Position numbers and translations under genes: made by a program | Source of the DNA: Isoperla grammatica | Taxonomy: Eukaryota > Arthropoda > Insecta > Plecoptera > Perlodidae | Direction of reading: 5' to 3' | Assembly (NCBI GenBank): GCA_945910005.1 | Contig: OX246749.1 | Coordinates: forward strand, 29,406,978 to 29,470,977 | Length of the DNA stretch: 64,000 nt | Notes under the pieces: generated by a model | What the model saw: only the letters and a program-made list of their open reading frames with translations | The model's database searches: none | Told to the model about the DNA's origin: nothing | In this document: positions 46,346-58,417 of the stretch, in pieces | Layout: each line of letters opens with the position of its first letter | How positions within the stretch are numbered: position 1 is the stretch's first letter

Positions 46346-47775
46346 TAATCGACAGCTAGGTCACACCACGGACACACGACGTACTCGACAACTAGGTCAC
46401 ACAACGTATTCGACAGCTATGTCACACCATGGTCACACGACGTACTCGTCAGCTAAGTCACACCACGGACACACGACGTACTCGACAACTAGGTCACACC
46501 ATGGTCACACGACGTATTGGACAGCTATGTCACACCATGGTCACACGACGTACTCGTCAGCTAGGTCACACCATGGTCACACGACGTACTCCACAGCTTA
46601 GTCTCACCATGGTCACACGACTTACTCCACAGCTATGTCACACCATGGTCACACGACTTACTCCACAGCTATGTCACACCATGGTCACACGACGTACTCG
46701 ACAGCTAGGTCACACCATGGTCACACGACTTACTCCACAGCTATGTCACACCATGGTCACACGACTTACTCCACAGCTATGTCACACCATGGTCACACGA
46801 CTAACTCCACAGCTATGTCACACCATGGTCACACGACGTACTCGACAGCTAGGTCACACCATGTTCACACGACGTTCTCCACAGCTATGTCACACCATGG
46901 TCACACGACTTACTTCACAGCTATGTCACACCATGGTCACACGACGTACTCGACAGCTAGGTCACACCATGTTCACACGACGTTCTCCACAGCTATGTTA
47001 CACCATGGTCACACGACTTACTCCACAGCTAGGTCACACCATGTTCACACGACGTACTAGACAGCTCGGTCACACCATGGTCACACGAGCTACTCCACAG
47101 CTAGGTCACACCATGTTCACACGACTTACTCCACAGCTATGTCACACCATGGTCACACGACTTACTCCACAGCTATGTCACACCATGGCCATACGACGTA
47201 CTCGTCAGCTAGGTCACACCATGGTCATACGACGTACTCCACAGCTAGGTCACACCATGGTCACACGACTTACTCCATAGCTAGGTCACACCATGGTCAC
47301 ACGACGTACTCGACAACTAGGTCACACCATGGTCACACGACGTACTCCACATGCTAGGTCACACCACGGTCACACGACGTACTCGACAGGTAGGTCACAC
47401 CATGGACACACGAAGTACTCGACAACTAGGTCACACGACGTACTCCACAGCTAGGTCACACCACGGTCACACGACGTACTCGACAGGTAGGTCACACCAT
47501 GGACACACGAAGTACTCGACAACTAGGTCACACCACGGTCACACGACGTACTCGACCTGCTAGGTCACACCACGGTCACACGACGTACTCCACAGCTAGG
47601 TCACACCACGGTCACACGACGTACTCGACAGGTAGGTCACACCATGGACACACGAAGTACTCGACCTGCTAGGTCACACCACGTACTCGACAGCTAGGTA
47701 ACACCATGGTCACACGACGTACTCGACAGGTAGGTCACACCACGGTCACACGACGTACTCGACCTGCTAGGTCAC
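46346..47775. repeat. 36-bp tandem array
   Basis: About 40 units of a 36-bp repeat (GGTCACACCATGGTCACACG then ACGTACTCGACAGCTA). Two plus-strand frames remain open (HHGHTTYSTARS; TMVTRRTRQLGH), a by-product of unit length. Near the 3' edge the units become irregular (GACAGGTAG, GACCTGCTAG). Confidence 0.93.
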
Positions 47776-49187
47776 GATTGCAGCCGAAGCAGCTCCGATG
47801 CTGTCGGTGGGGTCGGGTCGACATAAGGAAATAAAATATTACAGGGTTTGGAGGGTTATTATTGTAACGACGAGAAAACCCCTAATAAAACAATGTAAAT
47901 TTTAAGTTTATTTAAAAATCAATGTAGAAAACATATTATGAATAACTAGTAATTCCTTGAGCAAAATTGTAATTGCATAAGTTAAGTAATAGAACAATGT
48001 AGAACACAAAGGATAATATATATTATTTAACTACATATAACCAAACATAGCAAAAATATTGTAATCATATTATGTGTTATTATAATGACAACGACTGTAA
48101 TAACTGTACTGAGAGTAGCTATAAGAGCTAAATAAATATTCTACTACTACTACTACTACTACTAGACTGTCCCCTTAGGATTGTGCTAGCCGTCTCACAG
48201 GTGCCATGGATTGGCCAGCCTTGCCTAATCAACAGTGAACGCTACAACACGACCCTCCACTCGTTTCAAACTTCCGCCTGCTCCCGGCCAGTGAGAGACG
48301 CCGAGTTGCCCACACCATCCGCAGCGCCACTTTCGTTCGACCTCTCGCATGGTAATCCGTCTAACTGGCGGTGGACTGGTGAGCTCTGCCGAGCTCTGCA
48401 TCGCAGGCTTTGTTTGATATGGTCTGATTTCGTAATAAATTTATCTAATGTACTTTTAATTTAATCACTACTCCGTCTGTAAAGCTCGACTAGGCCTACC
48501 AGACTTGTATTTTAAAGTAGAATCTGCCGCGAAGTTATAAGTCTTTGGCCTGGTCCTAGGTTTTATGCCGAACTCAAAGTTCGGCTAAGGCCATGGACCA
48601 ACCTAACCTCTAAATCCTGGATAGGCTTCCAATGTAGCATGTGTATAGCCTAGCATGGCCTAGCCTAGGCTAGGCCCTTGAGTAGGCCTATCGTACCTTC
48701 AAGTTACGGTGTTGAGCCGGTAAAAATTAGAGTCTCCGAAGCAGCCTATCGCAATGTGAGTTGAAACACGAGTCCATATAGGCCTAACAGCAGTTGCAGT
48801 CAGGGCCTAAAGCGATCTAATGGTAGGCCTAGGCCTAGGTGTCCAGTCAGGTCGCTGAGTCTGTAAGCTGACCTGCGATAATGCTTATTCATGTCACCAT
48901 GTGTATCAGACAGGTGTATCAGTGTAGCTATATGTGTATCAGTGTAGGCTAGGCCTAGCTGCGCAGCAGTTGCAGTAGGCGTTAAGCGATGTAAAGGTAG
49001 GCCTAGGCGTCCAGTTGGGTCGCCGAGTTTGTAAGCCGACCTGCGATAATGCTTATTCATGTCACCATGTGTATCAGACAGCTGTATCAGTGTATATGTG
49101 CAGCTGTATATGTGTATCAGTGTAGCTGCGCAGCAGTTGCAGTAGACCTAAAGCGATCTAAAGGTAGGCCTGGGCCTACTACCTACA
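47776..49187. other. DNA upstream of the host gene; repeats only
   Basis: Contains (CTA)n at 48142-48163, many AGGCCTA/CCTAGGCC motifs, and two ~175-bp direct repeats (about 48786-48960 and 48963-49140; shared CGATAATGCTTATTCATGTC). The promoter of the gene starting near 49,900 may lie here or just downstream, but no element can be pinned down. Confidence 0.45.
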
Positions 49188-49884
49188 GTGTTGGAGAGTA
49201 GCGCGCTTCTGGTAGCATACTACTCTTCTTCAGTAGCGGGATGGTAGCGGGCTACTTTAAAAACGTGGTAGCTTAGCGAGTAGCATGCTACATTTTTAAG
49301 TAGCGTCAGCGGAAGTGGCCGCTTCTTTCCCTATCTCAATTGTTTTCAATACGGGACTAACCGTCACTTAATACTATACACAACACACCCACCCCAACTT
49401 GACATGGTCGTAAATATCTTCGTGGGTCAATGGTTGATGAGTATTGAGTACCCCGGATGGCCGGCTACGGTCGGGCGGATGGTCCCGAATTTGAAAGTTT
49501 TCTAGTTATTTTACAATGTCTGTTTACCTTCTAGATTAATTGGTAAATATTTACAGATATAATTATTATAACTCTCTGCTTTTGTATACTCTAGTTAATC
49601 TATCTGCACCATCATCAATTATAAATTAGTAAAATTACTATAATATGAGCATAAAATTTGTTGCATACAATTATTTTTAGAATAGTGTATGATACTCCCA
49701 GAAACTTGAAACCACGATTTTTATTTTGGTTGTAGTTTTGCGTGATATGATTGGTTTTCGAAAAGAAGCGCGCTACTTAAAAAAAAAAGTAGCCTGAACG
49801 ACAGCCAGCTACCTTTTAAGCGTAAGTAGCGCTGGCATTAGCATGCTACTTTAAAACAGTAGCGTTTACAACACTGACCACCTA
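49188..49884. mobile_element. Non-autonomous hAT element with 8-bp TSD
   Basis: Element 49196-49876 starts CAGTGTTGGAGAGTAGCGC and ends GTAGCGTTTACAACACTG. The flanks are ACTACCTA and ACCACCTA, matching at 7 of 8. Both ends carry repeated GTAGC subterminal motifs. No transposase is present. It lies directly upstream of the host first exon. Confidence 0.8.
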
Positions 49885-50058
49885 GGCCTACTACCTGACA
49901 GGGACACTTCTCTATCTACGCAGTGTGTCCTGTATTATGTGCCAGGCGAGCGTTCTAATAATCTCAATTCATTATATGTATAAAGGCCTACAGATCGATG
50001 ACATTGTTTTAGCTTACGGAACCTGGCTTTGATACACCCAGGCCTACGTCTCAGCAGA

Positions 50059-50176
50059 ATGAACGACAGTGTTGATATCAACGAGGAGTACAGGTGGTAC
50101 GGAGGTGATGGAGAAGCCCAGGATGTCTTATCAAACAAAGTAAAGACTGAGATCGCTTTCAATGGGGAGCTCGGAG
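50059..50176 (+). CDS. Host gene, first coding exon (partial gene)
   Basis: The ATG at 50059 opens a frame reading MNDSVDINEEYRWYGG and onward for 39 codons plus one base. It ends at 50176 before an excellent donor (GGAG|GTAAGA). The same phase is picked up by the acceptor at 59066, giving a continuous reading frame across both exons. The peptide is acidic and unlike the surrounding repeats. An in-frame upstream start codon exists, but the 50059 ATG has a better context. I do not recognise the protein. The ~8.9-kb intron that follows has taken up several transposons. Confidence 0.65.
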
Positions 50177-51214
50177 GTAAGACTATTTATATTGTAATCA
50201 GTATTGGTCTTCAGTCTATGTCTAGCCTTCTGTCACCTCATAATTCTAAAAAAGCCAATAACTAATAAAGCCATAACTACATATTTTATTTTGTTTTTAA
50301 ATACATGCTGGTGTAGATTGCTGGAGTGGGAGTGCAGTGTTGAGTTTGGTACATTATCGGGCCAAATATATGCGATGATTTGTTTGCTACCTTTTACAGG
50401 GGCGTCGGAAGTCTATTTTTCCAGGGGGGGCGAACTTTCCAACTGACTTTGCAACATTTTGTAAAAATAGTAACATGGTTCATGGCTCAAAGTTTAAAGC
50501 ACCAAAGGCTGGTAGGTGGTGCAAGGGTATCAAATTTTTTTTAAGAACGTAAGTAATTGATCACATTAATATCGTTATTGAAATATTACAGAAAAGCAGG
50601 TTGAATTGGAATATATACTATTCAAATATGGCGGGAATATATAGTTGGATATGTTTGACTATGCTGTGAGACCTCCATGGTGAGTTGGGGAATAGTGAAT
50701 ATGATGATGTTTGATGTTTATGTGTGAAGGCATTGAATAACGTTTTGACTTATTTAGCTTTGTTTAAATAGTTTTCATACATTCAGATACATTTCATATT
50801 TCGTAATGTCGATAAGAGTTCTCGCATATATTGTGTATTTGTTTGTATGGCTTTACTGATAATATGTATAAATATCATATCAATACATTATCGAAGTAGA
50901 TAATAAATTAATAATAAATAATAGTATGTTTATAGATCTACATAATAACAGTATGCCTAATGTAATAATCATTGGAATAATATCTAGAGGGCAAAGGTAT
51001 GTGAAATATTTAGTCGGCTACTAACATATTTTCACCATGCAACAAACAATGGGAAGACTGGATGACATGGATAAAAAAACAAGATAGTAGCTACTAAATA
51101 TTTCATACTCTAATCTACTCAAATGAAAAATAAAGTTAACTATTTGACAACGTTATTTTCAAAATACGTAAGACTTTACTGTTCTTTTGTATCAAATTAC
51201 AGTTCATACTATAT

Positions 51215-52119
51215 TTATTGATGAAAGGTGCCGAACACTTTACGACGCTCACTCGTTTTGTTTACGAACTCGGAGCATATTTTGTCAACATCGATCTCGC
51301 CAGCTAGCTTTTTGTAGTTGTGGAGCAGAATGATATGGTTTAACCGTTTAGGGCTCATTGTCGATCGATTCTCCCTTTTAACACGTTTTAGGGCACTGAA
51401 CGATCGTTCCGCTGTTGCTGCCGACGCTGGTACAGTTAATATAAGAATTAACAGCTTTATCACTTGGTCAATCATTGAGAGTACTGTATGGGTTTCATTT
51501 TTTAATATCTCTGCAATTGACTTGACTGTTTTGAATGGGATGTCGAGTAAACCAGGAATCGTTCGCAGTACTGCCAATTGAGTTTGAAGGCTATCAAGAT
51601 CAAAATCTGAAGCATGAACCCCTAATCCAGCTTTAATTTCCTCCAAAGAAACTCGTACGCAACTGCCAGGAATAAGTGAATGTATCACTATCTCTTCCAT
51701 CTGTACTAATTGTAGAAATCCTTCCTGATTAAATCTTTTGTCAATTTCTTGAATGATATGGTCAAGTGCCATAAAATACTGTCGTCGAACGTTTGCCTCA
51801 GCGCTAATATTGGCAGGCGGAGCTGGCTTGTCAGTATGTTCCAGTCGTCTAGGGGGTCGTATTACACGTGGAACTCTCAATTCCTCCAGATCCATTTCAC
51901 GAGCATTGGCCTTTACATTGCTAATTATGCGTGTGAAATTTTCATCAGTCCTCAGATGACTGAGATTTTCCTTCAGCAGACTGGAGGCTCGCTTTACACC
52001 AGCAGCTGAATAGTCTGCGCTCTGAAGCTCTCTAGACAGCATCTCGCACGGTCCAAAAATTTCTATTGCACACGTTATTGCAAATAAAGTATCAGTTTTG
52101 AGTAATTGGTCCAGATAAC
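51215..52119 (-). CDS. hAT transposase, exon 3 (C-terminal)
   Basis: Residues 545-844 of the predicted 844-residue transposase. The acceptor CTTACAG|GTTAT at 52119/52120 restores the frame left by exon 2, and coding ends with TAA at 51215-51217. It carries the hAT C-terminal dimerisation region (about 764-819) with the signature ASAATAERSFSALK; its glutamate (about 781) is the expected third member of the DDE triad. Translation upstream of the first in-frame ATG continues sensibly to the acceptor (LDQLLKTDTLFAI), supporting the splice. Confidence 0.88.
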
Positions 52120-52727
52120 CTGTAAGCAGTTTGGTTATCTTAAAACAGAGTGTATAACTGTGTGAACATTTTCAGTATATATTTTATTTACATTCCAACG
52201 TTACGAGTAATATGTCTGATACACATGCTATGCACATGCACAACCATGCTATATGATAATTGTGAAGTTATCGACAGTCGATTAATTTGATACCCAGTCA
52301 ATTAAAGGACAATGGTAATTGTTTATTACTTTATTTGGCAAGTCAGCCTACTATAACTATTTTGATTTTGATTTTGATTTGTTGTATAGGTTGTACTTTT
52401 TAATTTACGGCTGTTCCATTCGTTTAAGTTATTAATTGATAACTTAAACGAATGGAATAATAATTCTTCTTTGATGTAAATATGTGAACTATTGTAAAGT
52501 GTGATATTATTAATGTATTATTTTTCTTGTATTTAATGTTAACAAAATTATTAATTAATTATTTCATGTCTATCTTATATTTGTGCCAAGTACAAAATGA
52601 CAAAGCTAATAAACTGAACTGTAAACTGTAATCAACAGCTGGTTAAAAAACTATAAGCTCTCTGGGTGAATAAATGTGCAAACGCAGAAGTTAGCTAGAT
52701 GGTTGTGTATGATATCATATTACTTAC
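52120..52727 (-). other. Intron 2 of the hAT transposase gene
   Basis: Donor AAAG|GTAAGTA (at 52728/52727) and acceptor TTACAG|GT (at 52120/52119), phase 1, 608 bp. It contains a 19-bp inverted repeat (TTCCATTCGTTTAAGTTAT, 52414-52457) that could form a hairpin. Confidence 0.8.
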
Positions 52728-54248
52728 CTTTGATAGTTGCACGTCGGTCCTCGCGTAATCCTGTTACGTCAGATACAATTTCTTGTAGCGTAACAATTAC
52801 CCGCTCGTAGTTATCTTTAAATCTGTTTAGGGCTTTTACTCGAACGCTCCATCGAGTCGGACACAATGGTAAAAGTTGCTTAGTAGCACTCATTTCAGCA
52901 AAAGAGCCATTTTCGTGTTCATCTCCCTGATGACAAGGTTGGATGACGATGTTTGCGAATTTTCTTTTTCTTTTTGCGGAATCAAGAATTATGTTAGAAA
53001 CATCCTTTACAATCATTAGTGCATTGCACACTATGTCACAAACTCTGCCAACTTCCTGCAGGGCCAAATCAAGAGAGTGGTTGGCACAGTGCACAAAAAT
53101 CGATTTTGGATTTTCTTTTTCTATCAAAGTTTTAACACCTTTTATATGACCTGTCATGTTCGACGCCCCGTCAAAACAATGACCACGCAACAACGAGAAA
53201 TCAAGCTCAAATCTAATCAGAGCATCTTTTATTAACTCCATGAATGTTTTAGCTGATGAATCTGGTGCATCATACATTCCTAGGAATGCCTCACTAACAA
53301 CAAAACTTCCTGGAGATATATTTGCTGTTCGTATGCAAATGGTAAACTGTTCGTGTCCCGCTACGTCTGTAGTGCCATCAGCAATAATGCCTAGAAAATG
53401 TGCTTGCCGAATTCTTTCCAATAGTCGGCGAAGAACGTCGTGAGCTAAAAGTTCAATAATTTCGTTTTGGACTTCTCCAGACAACCAATTGTCTCGTTTC
53501 TGTAACCAAGTTTTCAGTACAGGCACGTCCAATGAACGCTCTTCGAGTAATAGCAGAAGATTACTGTTTTCTGGACACTTGCCTCGTATGGCCTGCCCTG
53601 ATCTACTTAAATATCGTATTGAGCTCACGATAGTACGTAAAGCGCATTTAGCGTTATCTTGGTCTTTCAAACACTGGGAGCTAAGTTGTGAACTGACAGT
53701 AGGTGAGTGCAAAAACTGTGAGTATTTTGTTCTCGCTTCAAGGTGCTTATCACTCATGCTATGTGACCGTAACTTTTCGTGTGCTTTTTTCCAGTTGCTA
53801 AATCCGACAAAAAATGCGCGCTCTTTACCAACTTCAATGAGTTTTAGTTCAAATGCTTTAACACACGTGAAACAGACAACAGCGCTTCTTTCGTTAACAT
53901 AATGCAACCAATCATAATCTTTAAACCATTGCTGTCTACACTTTCGTTCACCATGTCCATAAACTACGTCTTTGTGAAGCTTTATCTGCTCCGTGACTCT
54001 TACGGCAACTCCTTTGTTTCTTCCTTCTTCAATATCAGACACTAGGGGGGAAGAAGCATTCACATTTTCTACTGGAATTTTACAATCTGAGTCTAATTCT
54101 GGTCGTTCTTTAGGCATATCCCCATAAACTAAATGAGAAGTAGACTTGGAGCTACAGGTACGACCGTCATCCGGCAACCGCACAGCAAATACATCATTTT
54201 CAACCGTAGGTGTTGTTGGCACTTCTGGTTCGATTATGTTAGAATAAT
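52728..54248 (-). CDS. hAT transposase, exon 2 (zinc finger and catalytic core)
   Basis: Residues 38-544 of the prediction. A TTF-type zinc finger lies at about 135-206 (RKCRQQWF, VCFTCVKAF, KLRSHSMSDKH). The RNase H-like core follows: IIADGTTDVAGHEQ gives the first aspartate (about 327), CFDGASNMTG the second (about 396), then HCANHSLDLAL (423-433) and CPTRWSVR (499-506). This layout is shared with the domesticated ZMYM/THAP0-like hAT relatives and the many 'zinc finger MYM-type 1-like' transposases of invertebrates. The acceptor TTTTTACAG|AT is at 54249/54248. Confidence 0.92.
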
Positions 54249-54897
54249 CTGTAAAAACACGTCGTGATCAAATTACATTTATCATAGTTTTAGGCACAGA
54301 GAGGCATGCCAATTGCTACCATTATGACAATTTGAACGACGTTTCGCCTTGCCATTATATATTATTATTGTTATACTATAACTATTATTTTTATTACCAT
54401 TTCTCAAACATTGTCCATAAAGCTGGATATAGCCTGTATTATTATTATTATTACCATCATTTTTATTATTAGCGTTGGGAACTCGCGCCCTTGCATCGCT
54501 TCTACAATGTTTAGCAGTAAACGCTACCGGAAGACAGACATGCTATCTCGGTCAAAACGGACGAAATGTCAAGTATATTCATGAGTATAGAGACCTAACT
54601 TAATTTTAACTCTAATTATTATTTTAAATCATTCATCAATCTCGGGTCGGTACCAAATGGCGTTAACATATTATACGGAAGGGACGCAATGTCAACCATG
54701 TTATGTTAAGTATTTCAATGGTTACTATTTTAACTTCACTCGTTACTCTCTTAAATTATAGTAGGCTATTTAAGTGTTAATGTAATGAAGCTTAGCAAGA
54801 CAAGTATTTTCTTATGATGTGCGGCATCATGGGCGTCTGTCAAAAACGTGTTCATGCTACACGTATTTTGATGTGTAAACAGATTAATGATTATTAC
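54249..54897 (-). other. Intron 1 of the hAT transposase gene
   Basis: 649 bp, donor GCAG|GTAATAA (54898/54897), acceptor TTTTTACAG (54249), phase 1. Confidence 0.75.
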
Positions 54898-55006
54898 CTG
54901 CATTAGATGACGACGTCAAAATATCACTCTTTTCGCCTTCGGCCCTTTCCACGACCACATCATTACAAATCTTTTGTTTCTTAAAAAAGCGCCGTATATC
55001 GCTCAT
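54898..55006 (-). CDS. hAT transposase, exon 1 (start)
   Basis: The ATG at 55006-55004 gives MSDIRRFFKKQK, the short basic/aromatic N-terminus (xDIRxFFxKK) often seen in this transposase group. There are 36 codons plus one base before a clean donor; the remaining base pairs with exon 2 to continue the frame. Exons total 2,535 bp (845 codons with stop). Start choice is supported by family resemblance and frame continuity. Confidence 0.8.
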
Positions 55007-55586
55007 TACACAAAACACTACGAACAGTCACACACTCAAAAGTACATCTCACTTCCTCGGCTGTTAAATCACAACTGCCTTACAAACAATCACAAGTAAC
55101 AATTTCCTCCACCACCCCAACATCGCTCGAGTTTGCCCACCTGCTTTTACCCATTTCTTGGTAAACGATAATTAAACAAGAGAATGTGTAGGAGTAGTGT
55201 TCAACAAATCCCTTGAGTGAAACATACCGCCCGCCGACAGAAAGGCCACCGCCGTCACCACCGGCGCTGGTGTCAGCTTATGCACTCTCTGGCAGGCAGA
55301 AGGGGAGTGCAGCATGTAACGTGAGTCATGATTCAGGCCAACAACCATTTGAGATTCAATATCCAAATAAAAATTTCCTTCTTGAACGAAATTTCCGTAA
55401 GTTACCATGCTGACAGCCTCTGAGATCGCTTGAAGGAATAATTGGAATCTGTACTCTAAAATGCATTTAATTCATATTGGCCATTTTTTCAGGGGGGGCG
55501 AGATGATACTCTCGCCCCCCCTGTGCAAGCACAGGGGGGTCGACTGACCCCCCTGCCCCCCCGGTTCCGACGCCCCTGACCTTTTA

Positions 55587-56406
55587 GTATCTATCTCGGT
55601 CAACACGTGGTGTCGAATACTGTAACGTGGGATGTGTCAGAAATGTTTAGGGTGCGTAGCGATGGGGGGAGCCCGGATTAGAAGCCAAATGAAATAGGCG
55701 CCAAAGTTACGAAATCCGAACATTGTCGAAGCTTGCAACGTAGCCAAACCAAAAACATCGAAAGTGTCTTTGCGCAGCTGCCCGACGTCCTAAGGTTATT
55801 TCGCGTGAAGCGCGGTAAGTTTATATTTATAACTGGACTAATGTTTAGGCCTATGGTTTGGTTGTGTCGAACATTTCAGTAAAGTTTGTTTGGCAACAAT
55901 GTTGCTACTATTCCGTTTGGCTTCTGTTCTATCGTCCCGTGATGGGGCGCTGGAAAGGTGAGAATATTCCCCGGTATGCTCCCGCCCTCAATTCAAACAG
56001 GGATTTTTGTTTTATTGGTGGCTGCAATTTGTCATCATTTCTAGACTGCTTGCACAGTGATATGCAAAAATACGTTTATTTTTCAATAAAACGTCAGAGG
56101 CCTATGTAGGCCCACTGGTACCTATTGAGGTTCTTGAAATTTTCCATGATGCGGGAATTTATTAGGAATTTTTATTAAATGCCAGAAAATAATCACAAAT
56201 ACATTCCAAAGCAGGCCTAGGGGTCTGCAGGTATGTAGTACTTTTGACGTTCGTTTAGTAAAAATAACTTTGGGAATTGGGTCCGGTACGGCCCACGGGT
56301 AACGAAATAAATAAAAATATCTAAAATTAATGTTAAAATAAATTACCTATCTAGGTATGTCTACACATTGTATTTCAAAGAAAGTAATTCTTTAAAGATA
56401 GGCTTA
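55587..56406. other. Host intron DNA, no gene seen
   Basis: No conserved frame. The 83-codon frame at 55858-56109 has no domain or splice signals. Fragments of a GGGAATTTATTAGG-type repeat recur here and near 57240 and 59520. Confidence 0.4.
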
Positions 56407-57121
56407 GCTTAGGTCAGGGGTGCCCAACATACGGCCCGCCAAGCCATTTCATCTGGCCCACACCTCCCATTTACATTCTAGTCTCACAACTAAACCCAAG
56501 AAGAAAACTCAATTTTATTTGAAAGTACATTATTTGGAAATTTATTCAGTGGATTTGGGTATAACTATATTTTAGACTTTGCAGCGAAAAATTATCATAA
56601 TAATTGTTTTGTTTCTACTTCTAGTTTTGTTCTCGTTCAAGTCTAGTTTCTTGGAAGCCGAGAAGAGGGGGGGGGGGGGGGGTATTATTTTATTCTATGG
56701 CGACATCCGACTTACTAACTGGCGAGGACTCTACTGGCACTGATAACAAATGCTACTGGTTATGCAAGTGTCCCCACAACTATGTTTCACCCTTTTAGTT
56801 GTGATCTTGCACAGGCATCATGACTCGAAGCACAAAACAAGTGTAATAAAATGAAAGATTAATTTGAATTGAAAAAGAAAATCTTGTTTTGCAGCAAGTA
56901 TGTTTAAAAATAAGGTAAATGAGAATAAAGCGTCTGTTCGCGCTAGTTTTTGTGTTGCACAGTGCACACGTACTCGTAGCGGGGGGAACACCATTTGCTG
57001 ACGGGGAATTTGATATAGATACAGTATATAGGCCTAGTTAAGGTTGATGTGGCCTGCCAACATTGAATAATGATGCTATGTGGCCCACTTCTAAATTAAG
57101 TTGGGCATCCCTGACTTAGGT
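56407..57121. mobile_element. Non-autonomous hAT element with 8-bp TSD
   Basis: Element 56415-57113 starts CAGGGGTGCCCAAC and ends GTTGGGCATCCCTG. The flanks GCTTAGGT and ACTTAGGT agree at 7 of 8. Subterminal GGCCCGC/GGCCCAC blocks and a G-run (56668-56682) lie inside. No transposase. Confidence 0.82.
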
Positions 57122-57299
57122 AGGTATGATATTTAGGTTAAAGAAAAGTATGAAATCTACTGTAGTGATTATCATAGATTTCAGTGCTTTAAAAATCAGT
57201 GAAAACATTGATCATTTTCTATCATTTTATGAAAATTCCCCCAAAATTCCCAGATCAGGGAATATTCCCTAAAAACATTTCTCGAAAATAGATTCCCGG

Positions 57300-57551
57300 G
57301 CCTGGATTCACAAAGATGGCTTAGGCTACTCTAAGTTGTCCAAAGTTTGGTGAATCCTAGCTAGATAAATCTTCTCTGGGTATTACTACACATTCACAAA
57401 TAAAATATTATTAGTTAGATTGTGGATAATTTACTAGGCTATATTTTATCTTTATGACTTTGCAGAACGACATCTATGAAAGATTTGTGTCACTAACATT
57501 TGCCTAAACTAGGAAGTCTTAGCGCTTAAAAGCACCTTTGTGAATCTGGGC
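57300..57551. mobile_element. Short inverted-repeat element
   Basis: Ends GCCTGGATTCACAAAG and CTTTGTGAATCTGGGC are inverted with two mismatches; GGCTTAGG/CCTAAACT inner motifs support a fold-back. No convincing TSD. Confidence 0.5.
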
Positions 57552-58080
57552 TCCGGAATCTAACCATCACTAGTCCGGGTGCGGGACGAGATGTCTTCAA
57601 TTTTTTATCTTGATTTCGATTTTTCCACGGAAATACCCCCCCCCTTCCCTTAATGTTGGGTATGTTGCCCAAACTAAACATTATCTACAATAAGGTAAAC
57701 GAATAGAATTCGGGATCCTTTGTCTGGGGTATTTGACATTACTATTTGTATGCTTAGGCCTATTTCTCACTTTCAAATGTCCTAAACCTCCAGGTCCTAA
57801 TAACAATGCTTATATTCATGAAGGGACTATTGAATGTAGCCTATTATACATTTGAATTTAGAATAGTTCGTTAGATATAACTTCGTGCAGGAGAATATTG
57901 CGTTAAGCCGCCGTCAGTGTGTGATGTGTGATTAGTGATTTTATAAAAAGCAAATAGTGAGCAAATATTGGCAATGTTTTCCAGGAATAAGACATATGAG
58001 GGACCTCGTTAGAGCTGATTCATGGGCCGAAAGGATATAGAGAGAGCTTGTGTATTCTTGCAGTTTGCAATTTTTTTGTA
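57552..58080. other. Host intron DNA, no gene seen
   Basis: No feature supported. Confidence 0.4.
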
Positions 58081-58370
58081 TATTGATTGATATTTGGGCT
58101 TAGCGTCTCATATTTTTGCAATTTGGCTAATCAAGACGATGAGTGGGGAGGAATTTGAATATGAAATAGGAGGCTGTTTGGTAGGAGAGCGGGGAGGAAA
58201 ATGGAGTGGGGAGGATGTGGACTGCTATTTGTCTGACTTCTCCTCGACCTGTCCAGCTAGGGTGGCCCTACCAGAAGCATACGTTTCCGCCGGCATAGCT
58301 CTTCGGGATCAACAAAGCGTGCAAACCTGCCCACCATGATAGGGTGATAAGGTAGCAGTCTCTGGGCAGG
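58081..58370 (+). repeat. Dispersed repeat (SINE- or MITE-like), copy 2
   Basis: Same family and orientation as 32665-32992, with a shorter purine-rich middle. Shared blocks: TTGATATTTGGGCTTA, GATGTGGACTGC, AGGGTGGCCCTACCAGAAGC, CTGGGCAGG. Confidence 0.65.
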
Positions 58371-58417
58371 AATTTTATTGTATGTGAATCAGTAATGCAC
58401 CATGGATGTTGATGTCG

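Larger units (their letters stand above)
50389..55586. mobile_element. Autonomous-looking hAT transposon with 8-bp TSD
   Basis: Element 50397-55578 (5,182 bp) has 14-bp terminal inverted repeats CAGGGGCGTCGGAA and exact 8-bp duplications ACCTTTTA at 50389-50396 and 55579-55586. G-rich subterminal blocks lie inside both ends. It encodes a three-exon transposase on the minus strand whose exons join in frame with no disabling mutation that I can see, so the copy may be active or recently active. It lies in antisense orientation within the first intron of the host gene. Confidence 0.92.

Noticed and set aside
46284..47563. Histidine/threonine-rich repeat proteins on the plus strand
   Set aside because: Two frames of the same 36-bp satellite are open at once, so neither is evidence of coding.
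41505..47775. CRISPR array (regular 36-bp repeats)
   Set aside because: Units are contiguous with no unique spacers, no cas genes are near, and the DNA is animal.
48183..48464. 93-codon frame as a host exon
   Set aside because: No domain and no convincing splice sites; codons include in-frame rare patterns and the region is repeat-rich.
51318..53902. Plus-strand frames of 67-137 codons over the transposase
   Set aside because: Antisense shadows of the hAT transposase exons.
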